DNA of 64,000 bases from Liolophura sinensis (taxonomy: Eukaryota; Mollusca; Polyplacophora; Chitonida; Chitonidae): the NCBI RefSeq assembly GCF_032854445.1, contig NC_088304.1, forward strand, positions 22,271,704 to 22,335,703. The letters are read 5' to 3'. Positions 1 through 13,419 of this stretch are shown in pieces. Below the pieces are notes generated by a model. That model was given only the letters and a program-made list of their open reading frames with translations, was not told the origin of the DNA and searched no databases. Made by a program: the position numbers and the translations under genes. How positions within the stretch are numbered: position 1 is the stretch's first letter; the number at the start of each line of letters is the position of its first letter.

Positions 1-140
1 CCTTGTACATGTTTCTGTGACCGTGTACATGTACATGTATGTTGTGACCTTGAACATGCATGCTGTGACCTTAAGCATGTATGCTGTGACCTTGTACATG
101 TTTCTGTGACCTTGTACCTGTATGCTGTGCTCATGCTGGC
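1..140. repeat. 21-bp minisatellite (first part)
   Basis: Units like TGTATGCTGTGACCTTGTACA, cut by a SINE and resuming at 303. Confidence 0.9.
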
Positions 141-304
141 TTCTTCCCTGGCCAAACGTGTGAAGGTCTGCCAGTAACGTGTGGACGGTCATGGGTTTCC
201 CACAGGCTCTGGCCGGATTCCGTCCACCATAAAGCTGGCTGCCATCGCATAAGTGAAATATTCTTGAGTACAGTGTGAAACACCAATCAAATAAATAAAT
301 AAAT
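133..304 (+). mobile_element. SINE family A, 5'-truncated
   Basis: It carries the body ggtctgccagtaac..ggtcatgggtttccc and tail gaaatattcttgagtac..caccaatcaaataaata, inserted in the 21-bp array. Confidence 0.85.
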
Positions 305-615
305 GTATGCTGTGACCTTGTACCTGTCTGTGACCATGTACATGTGCATGTATGCTGTGACTTTGTGCATGTTTGCTGTGACCATGTGCATGAATGCTTT
401 GACCTTGTGCATGTATGCTGTGACCCTGTACATGTATGCTGTGACCTTGTGCACGTATGTTGTGACCTTGTACATGTATGCTGTGACCTTGTACATGTAC
501 ATGTATGCTGTGACAATGTAGATGTATTCTGTGACCGTGTGCATGAATGCTGTGACCTTGCACATGTACATATATTCTGTGACCTTGTGCAAGTACATAT
601 ACTGTGTGCACCAAA
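303..615. repeat. 21-bp minisatellite (second part)
   Basis: The same unit continues for about 13 more copies. Because 21 is a multiple of three, several long but meaningless open frames run through it. Confidence 0.9.
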
Positions 616-1334
616 GTTTACACATCCCAGCCAACATCATCATTATCACCTTTGCTTGTGGTAATAATGCAAACTTACAGGCCTTTGAAAGAAAAGACTA
701 CAATTAATATCCCATTAGTTATTTTGGAGGAGGACTGGAAAAAGACCTAAACGATCACAGTCATTTTGTTCTGACATGCTTACATGGTAACTCAATGAAC
801 CAACTTTTAATCAGGTATTCTTACCAGGTGATGGGATGTGCTATGTTAGAGAAACTGTACACACAATGTCTCATCACTAGTACCTCACATGGCTAAAACG
901 CAAAACAGTGCCTGTGTGACATCTGCAGAACCATGCGCATTCTCGGATTATAGAAATAACTGGCACCTGATTGGCTAAAATTGGTAACACGGCAACCCTT
1001 TGGATTTTCTCAATGTGTACAACTTGCTTTACTCTGAGCTGCAATATTCTGGTCACAAAAATAGAAAGGGCATCCTTTTTTAACTTTATACCGAATATTT
1101 TAACCATGCATACATGTATAAATTTGGTCTAACAACTAAACCAGCTTCTTCTCACTATTTTTGCATCTTCTTGGTATGAACACAATGCTGCACATGAAAA
1201 CCTTTAAATGACTAGTATTGACCTCTGTAAAATATTGTTATTTCACAACAACTTTACCCCTTTTTTAACATGAAGTCAGGCAAGAACTGAAAGATGAAAA
1301 CTGACATCATTGCATTCTTTTATGTTGTATTTTA
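616..1334. other. intergenic, nothing recognised
   Basis: A/T-rich unique-looking sequence; no coding signal I can support. Confidence 0.5.
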
Positions 1335-2410
1335 ACAACCAGTTTCCATGTGGGCAGCTGACAGTCACAGTGTATTGCTGGGGACAGTTAATACAGCTAT
1401 ACGCCTTACCGTGCCGCTGAGTGCCTTTTTCCATGTGGACAGCTGTAAGTCACAGTGTATTGCTGGGAACAGATAATACAGCTATGGGCCTTACCGTGGT
1501 GCGGAGTGCCTCTTTCCATGTGCACAGCTATAAATCACAGTGTATTACTGGGGACAGATAATACAGCTATGGGCCTTACCGTGGTGCGGAGTGCCTCTTT
1601 CCATGTGCACAGCTATAAGTCACAGTGTATTGCTGGGGACAGATCATACAGCTATGGGCCTTACTGTTGTGATGAATGCCTGTTTCCATGCAGACAACTG
1701 TAAGTCACAGTGTATTGCTGGGAACAGATAATACAGCTATGGGCCTTACCGTGGCGTTGAGCGCCTCTTTCCATATGGACAGCTGTAAATCACAGCGTAT
1801 TGCTGGGGAGGGTTAATACAGCTATGGGCCTTACTGTTGTGATGAATGCCTGTTTCCATGCGGACAACTGTAAGTCACAGTGTATTGCTGGGAACAGATA
1901 ATACAGCTATGGGCCTTACCGTGGTGATGAGTGCCTGTTTCTATGTGGGCAGCTGTAAATCACAGTGTATTGCTGGGGACAGATCATACAGCCATGGGCC
2001 TTACTGTTGTGATGAATGCCTGTTTCCATGCAGACAACTGTAAGTCACAGTGTATTGCTGGGAACAGATAATATAGCTATGGGCCTTACTGTGGCGTTGA
2101 GCGCCTCTTTCCATATGGACAGCTGTAAATCACAGCGTATTGCTGGGGAGGGTTAACACAGCTATGGGCCTTACTGTTGTGATGAGTGCCTGTTTCCATG
2201 TGGAAAACTGTAAGTCACAGTGTATTGCTGGGAACAGATAATACAGCTATGGGCCTTACTGTTGTGATGAGTGCCTGTTTCCATGTGGAAAACTGTAAGT
2301 CACAGTGTATTGCTGGGAACAGATAATACAACTATGGGCCTTACCGTGGTGATGAGTGCCTGTTTCCATGTGGGCAGCTGCCAGTCACAATGTAGGGCTG
2401 GGGACAGTAT
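1335..2410. repeat. 84-85-bp tandem repeat, ~12 copies
   Basis: Unit contains gtttccatgtgggcagctg, cacagtgtattgctggg, acagataatacagctatggg and gtggtgatgagtgcct. Copies differ by scattered substitutions. Confidence 0.95.
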
Positions 2411-2540
2411 GCTGAGGATCATCATTTCCATGGCGTCTGCCATCTGTCACAAAACATATATCCTAAATATATTATTTGTACCAAAGACTATGAAACATTA
2501 GCTATAATGTACCCTGAAATTTCCTACCATTTCCTATACT

Positions 2541-2895
2541 AGTTTATTAATTTATTTGACCGATGTTTTCGGCCATACTCAAGAATGACTACCTGGTCCT
2601 ACCACCTGGAATAAACCACAGACCACTGGCAAAATACTGGGAAACTTTTCCACATGTGACATACTGTACATTTACTTCATACTGGTTGAAGGCAAATGGT
2701 CTAGCAAGCTTCATGTAAAACCACACAAGAGAAGCCATTAACCGCTTCTTGTCAACAAGGCCCCTCAGCAACCCTGGATTCAGGGATTTTTCCCAATTTC
2801 TCAAATTGAAAATAGGATTGAACCCAGGTCTTTAGTCACCTATTTCTTGAAAGGCAAAGCACCTTACAATCACGAAACCACCAACAGCAAAGCTG
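2541..2895 (-). mobile_element. divergent SINE related to family A
   Basis: On the minus strand it has a tRNA-like B box (gggttcaatcc), a long body and the tail attcttgagtatggcc..tcaaataaa. Confidence 0.65.
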
Positions 2896-3787
2896 TCTAC
2901 AGTATTTCTGCCTGGAGGTTCAACAAGACATCATGCATTCTGATTCTCTGATTCACGTCAAAATTCAGGTCCTCCATGGATTGATCCTGTGATTCATGAA
3001 TTGTTTCTTTGATTCACGTCAAAATTCAAGTCCTCCAAGTATTCATGAATCCACATCTCCCGCACTGCTACTCACCCAGGCCAATCCTGCAAGCATGGAG
3101 AGTTTTATCTGGAATTTCCCAAATCCAATGGCATCAATGGCTTCTTGTATCGTGTAGGTTTCTGAAATGATTGTTGTTTATTTATGTCAGCAACTTGGAA
3201 ATATTTGTGCAGTCGGTGGAGATATAAGGGATTTTTCCAAGAAAACATTCCCCATGAGTGGTGCTTTTCTATTATTATGTACTGTAATTTAGGCATTGAT
3301 GTCCGGCAGACCTACCACAGAGTATGCAAACTTCAATATTTCAAATTTCCAAGCTTTTTCATGGCTTTTCCCAAAATTCACATTTCCCAGGCTACTTGGA
3401 ATACATATTCTACACTTACACATGCACAGAGCAATGTCAAATTCTGTCTTTTCAGAGCCATTTACTAAAATTTGAAAGATGTTGGAAAACAAATTTCTCC
3501 AAGAGAATGTTAGCATACTATGAATTGCAGCTCAGGTCAGTTCTGTAGCCTCAATTTCAAAGCTTTTCCAGGTTGAACTGTAAAAACCACTGATTTTTCC
3601 AGGCTTTTTGAGGCCTGGACAAATTACTTTCAAATTACAGGCTTTACAGACTTCCTTGTACTTCCGTGCTAACCTCATCGGCCTTATCCTTTGAGAGGTA
3701 TTCAATCATAAAGGCAGCCGTCAATTCAAGGATGGAGGAAACCAGAGTGCCAGAGTAAGTTCTTCCCTAGGGGGCTTATTGTAGTAA
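2896..3787. other. intergenic with a short local duplication
   Basis: Two copies of tgattcacgtcaaaattca plus gtcctcca lie at 2948-2980 and 3010-3040. Nothing else recognised. Confidence 0.5.
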
Positions 3788-3940
3788 GTTTATTTATTTA
3801 TTTATTTATTTATTTAATTGACTGAGTTTTATGCCGTACTCAAGAATAATTCACTTATACAATGGCGGACAGCATTATTATGCTGAGAGCGCCATCCAAA
3901 TCCACTGGAGCAGCCAGTAAGACCAAATGGTGACCTACCT
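3788..3940 (-). mobile_element. SINE family A fragment
   Basis: Tail (ttta)n then gttttatgccgtactcaaga and ttcacttatacaatggcgg, reading on the minus strand. Confidence 0.75.
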
Positions 3941-6429
3941 TCCCCGTATGTTGGTGAGGCAGGCATAGGCTGCTTGGATTCCCCGCTATCCTGGTTGTTC
4001 CTTGTGCCATAGTCCGGTACATCCATTCCTCTGTCCTGTAAATCTTCATACTTCTCCCCAAAACCCAGTCCTTGCGAAACTTTACAATCCTGGACAGCAT
4101 TTTGAAAACAGGTGAGGGTGTTTAACAGACTGATGGCGAGTAACAGTTACAATAATGTTATCCGAGTGCACAATCACATTACAGCTCTGATGCTTAATTC
4201 TCCTGAGATGTGTTAAATGATCTATTGGAGTTGAGGTAGGCACATATGTGCATTGGTTCGAATAGCAATGGCCCAGATGCAACGAAGTCCCAACACTACT
4301 GGAATACTTTCTTTGTGACACATAATGAGATTAATAAATCCATTGTCTGTAATTACAGTAACTAATCTGTTCCTGCAATCCAAATGTCACTGGTGTATTT
4401 CTCTCTTCTAAATAGAATCCATATCCTATTCATGATCATGCACCAGCTATTCCAGCTTCAACAATGATTTCTTCTTCACAACACTAAACCCATAATAAAT
4501 ATGTCACAAGGAGAATCACCGAAAAACTGGCAGCAGCCTTAAGTCATAGTTACGAGTGATAATCTTGATGCCGAAGTTCCCATATGCTACACTCTCCTTG
4601 CATTCACAGCCACAGGTTGGTCAGTGCAAAAGCCTGTCCTCCACCAGGTACCCTGGTTTCTATACTGACAGTTGAGTGATATATTATGCTTGTACGTCAT
4701 AGAGTACGATGAGTGTGGTCTCAACGCTTAGTCCCTGATAAATCCATCACTAAAAAAGAGCGCTAGGCAGGGGAACAGTTTATATGCCGTCATATGTCAT
4801 CCTACATCATTAACAGCCACGACATCAGACAATCTGTGTTAGAACAGACCTACGAACAGTACCATCACTGACAGGGACAGCCTCAAAGCTGCTCTCGGAG
4901 AGCTGGCTCACCTACTGCAACGCAATACAGACAGAAGGCGTTTCGGCTTGCTCTCTGGACAAATAAGGACACGAAATAATTAAGCAAGAGATTTGTCCTC
5001 GAAAGGTACTGAAAGCCGGCTTAGACAAAAAAAAGGCATATGAAAAACACAAAAAGGAAAACAACGAATGACGTATATTTGATCACCGGAGCCACCGCAG
5101 TCCCGTTAGTCGCTCGTCACGTGGCTAAAGTGAAGGCAAGGCTTCAGTGCTCAACGATATGGGCCAAAATCGATCTCTTTTTACCGTCAGAGTACGTACA
5201 CAAACATCAACAGCGGACATGACTGAGCAGGTTAAACTGCCATCTCTGACAATTGATTACTGTAAGCAACGCGTGGGTATTCAGAGTAAAGCTAAACGGC
5301 TGACCTACTCATGCCGGGTTTGGGTTTAGAAATGACCTTCACTCACGTTTGTTTGACTGACCCGCTGGCCTAACCACATGCATCAAAGCTCGACGTGTTG
5401 AAAAGGAAAAATTCAGTACCAGTACTGCGAAACAGAGACATTCATGAGATATCGCAACATTTTATATGCTGTTAACAAATTTAAAAAAAAAAAGAATAAA
5501 ATAAAAGAATAATAACCTGAGATTTTGTTAGTGCTACTTTCACATCACTTCGCATTTTCCCTCCTCCCGTCTCTACTTAAAGCTATCCTCACAAACATTG
5601 ATAGACGCAGCAACGTATTTGAAAGTCACATTTTTATCTTCACTGCGCTGGTTTCTCAATCAATATATTCTGGTGTATTGTTTTGAACGATTGTGTTTTG
5701 TCACCACAAACTTAGTAGTTCCAAATAAACTGTTCCTCGGCGAGGTTCTGATCCTGATAAAATTTGTTCTTGAGAGTTACTCCCCTTGTTTCAAACTTCT
5801 CTAAAAGCAAGGTCAAAATATGATGGAAGTGTTATTGTGTCGACCCGATATCGATTATCAGCCTACATCGTATTTAAAAGGCAGCACAGGCCATTTAGGA
5901 ACAGAGCAATATTTATCAATGAAAAAAACCGGTGTAAATTGAAAATTCTCACAAAACAGACAGAACAACTTGTAGTCATTTTCGACTAGAAAAATATCAT
6001 TATACTAAATGGCATGAACTTCGTTACCGATAAGTCTACTGTATGCTAACATGTACACATAGAGTACGTAGGCCTACAGTCTGGGTACTGGGCACAAAAC
6101 TGTTCTTAATCAACCTGTGCACGTTTAAAGAAGATAAAAACCTTTGATTTTATTGTTATATCGTTAGGACCTACTTAAATAAACGTTGTTACTTGGGAAT
6201 TAATGCTCCCATCACCCTGTTTTATGAGGGTAGAAATAGAATGCAGTCCTAAATAGTTTGAAAGAAAGCCTTAATTTCTACCCCTAGTTCAGAAAGGGGG
6301 AAACAACTTGCAGACACCATCATCTAGCAGTTGTCCTCCAACCCTGTCCTCCATGATAAATAACATATTGCTTGATTCATTTAGTGCTGTGAGTGAAGTG
6401 AATGAGACCTAGTTAATTACCATAATGTT
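3941..6429. other. intergenic, no gene recognised
   Basis: About 2.5 kb of mixed composition. Small open frames at 4829-5330 have no recognisable domain or splice context. Confidence 0.45.
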
Positions 6430-6502
6430 GGCCGCCGTGGTATAGGTGAAATATTCTTGAGTAGGCCTACGGCGTAAATAACTAATCAAATAAATAAGTT
6501 TT
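6430..6502 (+). mobile_element. SINE family A tail
   Basis: Only the 3' end remains: ggccgccgtggtataggtga, attcttgagtaggcc and aatcaaataaataag. It adjoins the 3' end of the L1-like remnant. Confidence 0.75.
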
Positions 6503-6547
6503 AATTGTTTATCTATCTGAATTCTTATTATATGGGAAAATAGAGTG

Positions 6548-9500
6548 CTAAATCTTGTATTGCGCTGATTTCACGTGGTTGTTTGCACCAATTTCATGGG
6601 ATAAAAGCCAAATTTTGTTATCTGGGGAATGAAAATTAGCTGGGACACATTTAATGACTGTCTCTACAGAAATATGATCTAAAAGAAGTTCATACACGAA
6701 TTTAGTTGTTATTTTGTCACTATCCATTCTAACGTCTTGGATGCACGTCATATCAAAATTTAAGCTTGTTTCTTTACGGGAAACAACGGGGTGACCTAAG
6801 ACATTTTTTCAAAATATCAGTTTTCAGAGTTTTCCAAATTTTATAGCTGCCGTATGTTACTAGGATACTATATTGCTGACCACGTAAATTCAATGGTTCA
6901 AAGGCGCCAGCTCCATCAAACAAGTCTCGAATATACATAGCCCCAGCTTCTCGCCAGAGTACGTCTTAAATAGATACCCCCCCCTTTCCAAATGAGTTTA
7001 TTGTTCTAAACAATTTGATCATATAATGGAACGACTTCCGGCTGTATTTCTTTTCAAACATTAAGGAGAATTCAGACCTCCCTCAAACGTATCTTTAGAT
7101 ATCACACTTCTTTTAACTTTGTCGTTTTCATAATTCCATATAAACTCTCTGAGTTAACTATTTTGCAGTGCTGTGTTTTTAATGGTAGCACAAGCACTGA
7201 CCAAATAAACCATTCTTGAGATGCCTCCTGCCTTTGAAACAATGTTTTTCCCCAACAGCGTGAGGCCTCTTCCAGACTAGATCTGAAGTCTTGTTTTTAA
7301 TATCTTTATATTTGGATCTAACTTTTCTTTATGCAGTCTTTTCAGATCTCAGAAAATTCTAAGGCCCAGAAACGATGTTGAGCCTATCATCAATATGTTG
7401 TACGTATATTTTTTAAAACAGCTTTGCTGGGTTTAATCTTAAGAAGTTAGTGTTTTGTAAATTAATCTTAATCCGCTCAATAGCTCAATTCCTCCATAAA
7501 AATCCTGTGTCCCATTAAATGACTCGAAGTTTCTCGGCAAAGAGTCATCTGCAAAATACGTGCCCTTTACCTTTTTTCCACAAATGTCAATACCCTCCAC
7601 AATCTGCATATCCCTTAATTTAATGTTTATTAATTCAGCACACAAAATAAATAAATATGGGGACAAAGGGCAACCCTGTTTTATTCCCTGGGAATTTGAG
7701 AACCACTTTGTAGACCTATCTTTATTTAAGACACAGCTGAAGGTATCCATATAAAATAGATTTATCCACTTTGATATGTTTTTTTTACAAATGAAAAACA
7801 ATGAAGAATTTTTGACAGGAAGGAGTATTCAGTAGAAAGTTAAGAAAAAGCAAAAGGCCATCACCTCCATAGTTATCCTGCAAATCCAGAAGAAAACGCA
7901 TGTTTTCTCCTATGTATCGACCACGCACAAATCCGGTTTGCGATTCATCAGTTATATTAGTTAGGACCATCTTTTTTCGATTAGCAAATAATTTTGAAAA
8001 CATTTTATCATCCGAATTCAGCAATGTGATTGGACGCCAGTTTTTAATCAGTTTTGAATTTTTCCGTGGTTTTTCGATTGAAGTTAATAACCCTCGTCTT
8101 TGCTGAAGTTCTAGTTCCCCAGTATTGAGTGAATGGCCGCATGATTTCAAAAGAAAAGGTTTAATGCTACTCCAAAAATTTGTTTGACAAACCATCAAAC
8201 CCTGGTGATACAATGACCTTGAGATTTTGTACCACATCATCAAATTCATCTTCTGTAAAAGAAGAGTTCAGTAAATTTTGTTCGGCGTCGGACAAGGCCG
8301 GAGGCTTTGTCCCATTGAATAAATTATCGAAGGTTTCATCGAACTTGAACATCGGGCCTTGCTTTGGCGTGTATAATGATGAATAAAACTTGTGAATTTC
8401 GGTCATAATTTCCTCTTGTGATTGTGTTGTTCTTCCGTCAGCATAAACAAGTTTTGTTGTTTGCTTTTTGTCTGACCGAGCCTTTTCTAAATTCAAAAAC
8501 ATTTTGTTGATTTTTCTCCCTGCTCTGACCATCTAATCTTAGATCTTATCATTGCACCTTGAGCTTTGTATTCATATATCTTCTCGAGCATTTTTTGGCA
8601 CTCGTCGTATTCATTTACAAAGTCCTCCGTCCGGGAATCGTGCAGTTGTGTATCAGTAATGGGTAATTTTTTAATCAGGTATATTTCTTCCTTATTTCTT
8701 TGAATATTAATTTCATTAGAGCGTTTAATGGCTATTTGAATTATTTGAAATTTAAATTCCCAGAGATTTATCGGGTCTTTGTTGTTCAACTCTGCTACAT
8801 TGAAATTTTGTTCGCAGAAAGCTTTATTCTCTAACAGGGAATTATTGAATTATCAAAAAGTTCGGATGACGATTTGGTTTTTTCAGCTCAAATGAAGGAG
8901 AGATTATTTTGTGGCCTGATTTAAAACTCGGTATAACACTGGACTCAATTACTGGTCTTGACACAATGCGAGAAGTCAACCAGAAATCATTTCTAGACTG
9001 TGTATCATTAACTCTGCGCAAAGTAAAGACCGATGTGTGAGAATTTTGTTCTCGCCATACATCGCTTAGATTAAAGATGTCAACCAGATCATGAATAGCC
9101 GAACTAGCCTGTTGGATTACGCAACAGTCTTTTCCTATCTAATGTCGGGTTAAGGACTGTATTAAAATCACCTCCCAATACTATGTTATTAGAGTTAAAT
9201 TCATGAACTAATAAATTTTAGATACATTGTGTAAAACATCTTCACGATCTCCTGAATCATTAGGGAATGTGCAGTTACCAAGGTAAATGCATGCCTGACC
9301 ATCAAAATTCGACCTCCAGCATTAAATATCTGCCAAAATCACCAAAAAAAATTGATTTTAAAAAGATTTGACATTAACAGGTTTCCGTTGTCTCCATGAT
9401 TAAATTCAATGTAGTTTCCCCATTCATGTGATCAAAATTTTTCGTCTATCAGGCAATTATGCACCTCTTGAATGAAGATTATTTCAGCGTTTTGATTTTT

Positions 9501-9575
9501 CAATTACAGAAATAGTTCCCTTCGTTTAATTTTATCCCTGACCCCTCTAACATTTAATGATGTTGCTTTTGGCAT
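6548..9575 (-). pseudogene. L1/Tx1-like non-LTR retrotransposon ORF2 remnant
   Basis: Decayed endonuclease-reverse transcriptase gene. From the 5' end: a start near 9575 reading MPKATSLNVRGVRDKIKRRE, then IIFIQEVH (APE-type endonuclease, with stops and shifts), an endonuclease C-terminal part near 9100-8880 (DVWREQNSHTSVFTLRRV), a pre-RT segment (IRSKIRWSEQGEKSTKCFLN, 8550-8490), SPGFDGLSNKF (8200), the RT block with SQTGFVRGRYIGENMRF (7900), QGIKQGCPLSPYLFILCAE (7680) and YFADD (7550), then a weak C-terminal tail to about 6,550. Frames change repeatedly, so it is dead. Assignment to the L1/Tx1 group is from motif style, without a search. Confidence 0.85.
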
Positions 9576-10298
9576 AATGGGATAATCTTTCTACAAAACA
9601 ACACTAACAATGAAAGAAAAAAATGTGAAAACACAGAAAATATGAAATGCAACACAGGTAACACACGAGTGTGCTAACAGGAGAGGATGCCGGTGAACAT
9701 AGATTGGTGGAAATATTGAGACTTTCTGGAAAGTATATAAAGCTAAATACCTACAGTGTGTATAACGTCACACAGTAGGTAAAAACAAACCTAAGCAACA
9801 ATTACTTCTTATTTCGAATTTGACAGCCGCGTTATTATTTGTCACTGATGTATCAAGAGTAAAAGTCTGGGCGTGGCTTACCTAACCAGCCAGTAGTGAT
9901 GCTCCTGTCAGAGTCTAACCAATGGGCGTGGCTAAAAACTGACGGTAACAGTTTTCTGTCACAGTCTTAACGCAGTGTGACGTCCGTTCAGGAAAACAAG
10001 TGATAGCAAACAAGATTGGAAACAGTGTGACAATAAAATGATATAGCCTCCGACAGAAGTCATTGCACTAAACACACCCATAAAATAAACAAAAAATAAA
10101 GACAGGACGTCATCTGTCATTCCACGTATTATATCTTCAGTGAAGAAGCATGCACTGTTCACTCAGGAATCTCGAAAGCAAGGGGCGGAGGACTCTCTCC
10201 CAAATATCTCTAATGACCGGCTGGAGACACTGAACTACTTTTCTAAATCCAGTTGGAAGGGTGGATGGAGGTTGCTCTGTTACGCATAACATTGTACC

Positions 10299-10830
10299 TT
10301 AAAGAACCCTCCTGGCTGTCAAAATAACCCTAGATTTGTTTTCTCTGTAGAAACATTTAGCTAAAATGGGACGCGAACTCCTTCCGGCTTTAGAGACAGC
10401 CAGTCTATGGGCAATTTCCATGCTGACTGTATCCAATTTAAGCTGACCACGGATCAACTCCTGGATAACCTCTTTGGGGATTTCGTTGTGTCTCTCCTCA
10501 AATCGACAGAACAAAGCGTAAAAGCCCCTAGAATACCGTTCAAGCCTTAGAACTGCGTCTTCAGTTGCTTGGATTCTGTCAGTATTTGTCTTTTTTTTCT
10601 TCTTTTTATTGTTGCTCACTATTTTCCTGCTCATGCTCTTCTTCATTTGGTTGTCCTTTACCTCTTTCAGTACTATGTTAAAGTTTCTCAAACTGTTTTT
10701 AACTTCTGTTATCTCCTGTTGAATATTTCTCTGACTCTCCCCAGCTGTATTTTCGAGCTTCTGGATTGCAGCTTGAAGTTGGGAGGTCGATGGTCCGTCA
10801 CTTGCACGAAGCCCTCTTTAACGTTAAGAG
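10299..10830 (-). pseudogene. L1-like ORF1 remnant
   Basis: Open stretch of about 175 codons without a clear start. It has a heptad-rich N-terminal part (LQAAIQKLENTAGESQRNIQ), a lysine run, then an RRM-like core (LRLERYSRGFYALFCRFEER, VIQELIRGQL, MEIAHRLA, RPILAKCFYRENKSRVILTA) typical of L1 ORF1 RNA-binding proteins. It lies upstream of ORF2 on the same strand, so the two probably come from one element spanning about 6.5-10.9 kb. Confidence 0.75.
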
Positions 10831-10916
10831 CACGTAACTACCATGGCGACGTAATGCTTACACTGCTGTTTGCCTAGGTAGTTACGTGCTCTTTGCATTA
10901 AGAGGGCTTCGTGCAA
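10802..10916. repeat. long hairpin, ~40-bp stem and 34-bp loop
   Basis: Stem arms 10802-10842 (ttgcacgaagccctc...taactacc) and 10877-10916 pair almost perfectly. It sits at the 5' end of the ORF1 remnant. It may be a small foldback insertion or part of the element's 5' region. Confidence 0.75.
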
Positions 10917-11158
10917 ATGGGCCAGGCCTGTCCATGTGGCTGGGCGAGCTGTCTCTAGGGGGTGATGATTGCAGGCTCCCCGCATCCCACCCCTCACAAG
11001 TCCTCCCACTTATTTCTCGGTTTACTCAGGAGTTTTCAGTGGAGATCTTTTTGTTTTTGCTTTGATCAATGTTTTTTTCCCGACTTAGACATCTTTTAGA
11101 GAGAATTTTTCCCACCAGCAACTCTAAATAAAATGTTTAAATGCAGCCTCCCGTGCTA

Positions 11159-11246
<88 letters not shown>

Positions 11247-12289
11247 GTGTATATATGGAGTCATATATATCATTAGTCATTAATGTAGTCATCATGCAGT
11301 CATTAGTGTTGAAAATTTCGGTAGAATTCTACAAATGCATTCAATCATAAGAATTATTAGGCGGCAGACCTTTATGACTGATTGATTTTTAGAGCAGGCT
11401 GACAAATGATTATGTATATTTTTGGTGATTTTGTTTAGGCAAAGATTTGCGTTTTTCCATGGATTTGTGTTCAGAAATGCGTGCGTATACGATGGCGGGA
11501 GTTGGTGTACGAAACTGGAGTGCCCGGAAAAAACCAACGGTCTTTGGCAAGTATATTTTTTGATGCATCATTTTTTCGTCGCCAGTGCTAAATTTGTGAA
11601 AGCAAGCGATGTCAAAAAAAGTTTTTTCATGATAATCCATGTAAAGGCGTGAAGGCGGCGGGGAAATCTCCCTGTTCAATGGATCCTTCCACATACATGT
11701 TGGTTTAATTACAGGGTGACCCATAAAAAAAACATATAATCCTCTTAAATTTGAAATTCTTCCAGATTTACGTCTTTAAACGTTTTTAATATTTCACACA
11801 TGTTCTTTAATGGATCATCAGAAAATGCCAGCACCATATAGATGAAATAGTACCGCAGTTGTTACATGCACTATCTACCAATTAAGCATGTAGCATCAAA
11901 ATCTGCACGTGTATAAATGTCACAAATATCATAAATAGGCAGTCACATATCACTACAGCACAAAGGTGCATGTCTGACCTATATTTGGAGAAAAGAAAAA
12001 AAATTGTTGAGGCAATCTACGTGCTAATTTGTTTAAAAATGTGAAACTATTTTAGGGCATGGGCGGTGGCCAAGTGGTGTACGTGATTGTCTTTCAGCCG
12101 TTAATTGATGTAAGACACATGATGCGCTGGTTAACAGTCGATCTCGTTGATAATAAGGGGTGAAAGACTCTTGGTGTGGACGTTTGCTCTGTTCTTTGAA
12201 CTTCTCTTCATCTTTGAACACAAAAAATTTGTTACGTCCCACGTGGGGAAGTTTGTCAGTTACGTGTCAGATGTTGGTGTTTTACCCTG
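10917..12289. other. intergenic with (AT)n microsatellite
   Basis: Apart from the AT run (11,162-11,246) nothing recognised; no supported coding region. Confidence 0.5.
11162..11246. repeat. (AT)n microsatellite, ~42 units
   Basis: Uninterrupted AT dinucleotide run; able to extrude cruciforms in vitro by its sequence type. Confidence 0.97.
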
Positions 12290-12560
12290 TGCATTCCGAT
12301 TTCTTTAAGGGGATGTCCCACGTTTTACCTCTTACCTGGGCGCTTGTATAGTGGCATACAGGGTAATACATGCATAGGTTATTATTTATAGACGCACTGA
12401 GGTGTGAGATAAAAACCATACATTCTTGGGCCGTGAAGTGATCCACCGCCTCCAACCTTCGCCAGCTTTGACCTAAAATTTAAGCCGCAGCGGAAACAGC
12501 TTGAGCCGGATTCGAACACGCGACATCACTGGTCAAGAACAAGTTGTGGACAGTTCGGTA
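12290..12560 (-). mobile_element. possible tRNA-derived SINE
   Basis: On the minus strand gtgttcgaatccggctcaag looks like a tRNA B box and is followed by some 200 bp of non-coding body. The family is not identified. Confidence 0.35.
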
Positions 12561-13419
12561 ATTATGCAAAGAAATGACGTTTGTGTATATAACGTGTGTT
12601 GACGGCTCTACCTGTTCGGGTGAAATTCGCTAACTAGTGGACTTACGGAAGGGAATATTTTGTGGTCGGCTCTTCCGCCATTGAGACTTCCTTCAGACAA
12701 CTCCGGAACTGAGATTCTTCCGCCCACTTTAAAAACAGGACATTGGCGAAGAAGCACTGGCTTGGGCACATCTGTATGCCTAAAGTAACCAGAACAAGTA
12801 GTTTATCAATTATTCTTCAATGAGGTGCTCGTAATTACATTACCTACTTACGTATTGCAATCCGCGGTTGTTCTAAAGACAAATTTGCGCAGGTGTGACA
12901 AACATCGGACACAGTTTACGAATCCCCAAATTTGCTTTCATTAACAGTCTATAGATATAGACCTTGCTATACTTATACACTGTACCGGTCTTTTACGATC
13001 AAAGAGATATGACATTATTTCGTACCCAAAACAACCGTTGTCAGAAATTTGAATTAAAGCGGACATGTATGTAACTACCAGGATATTACAGCAAGCCAGA
13101 ATACCAATATCAGGGTTACGTTCAAGCATGGCAAATCCACGCATAAGGTTTAGACTCTGTATTGTTCAGAAGACTATAGCCTTTGATCCAGTAGGTTACG
13201 GGTTCAAATCTTGCTCCAGCCAGTTCGTTTTGAAGCGTTACATCAGATGCTTGGAGGTCAGTTTCGTCTAAAATGTCAACAAAGCACTGTGTAAGGTTTA
13301 ACCAAATTAAATAAAGAGAATTATATGGTAAGTAATGATTGAAAGGTTTTTGAGCAGAAGTGGAAAAACTATATGTCACCAGAAACGTGGATGCCAATTT
13401 ATTAGATATTATCATCTGA
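12561..13419. other. intergenic, nothing certain
   Basis: One B-box-like string (gggttcaaatc, near 13,200) hints at another decayed SINE; no genes. Confidence 0.4.

Noticed and set aside
1-615. Possible histidine/cysteine-rich short proteins
   Set aside because: Artefacts of the 21-bp minisatellite; open on both strands.
11141-11350. IYIYIY-rich open frame
   Set aside because: Translation of the (AT)n microsatellite.
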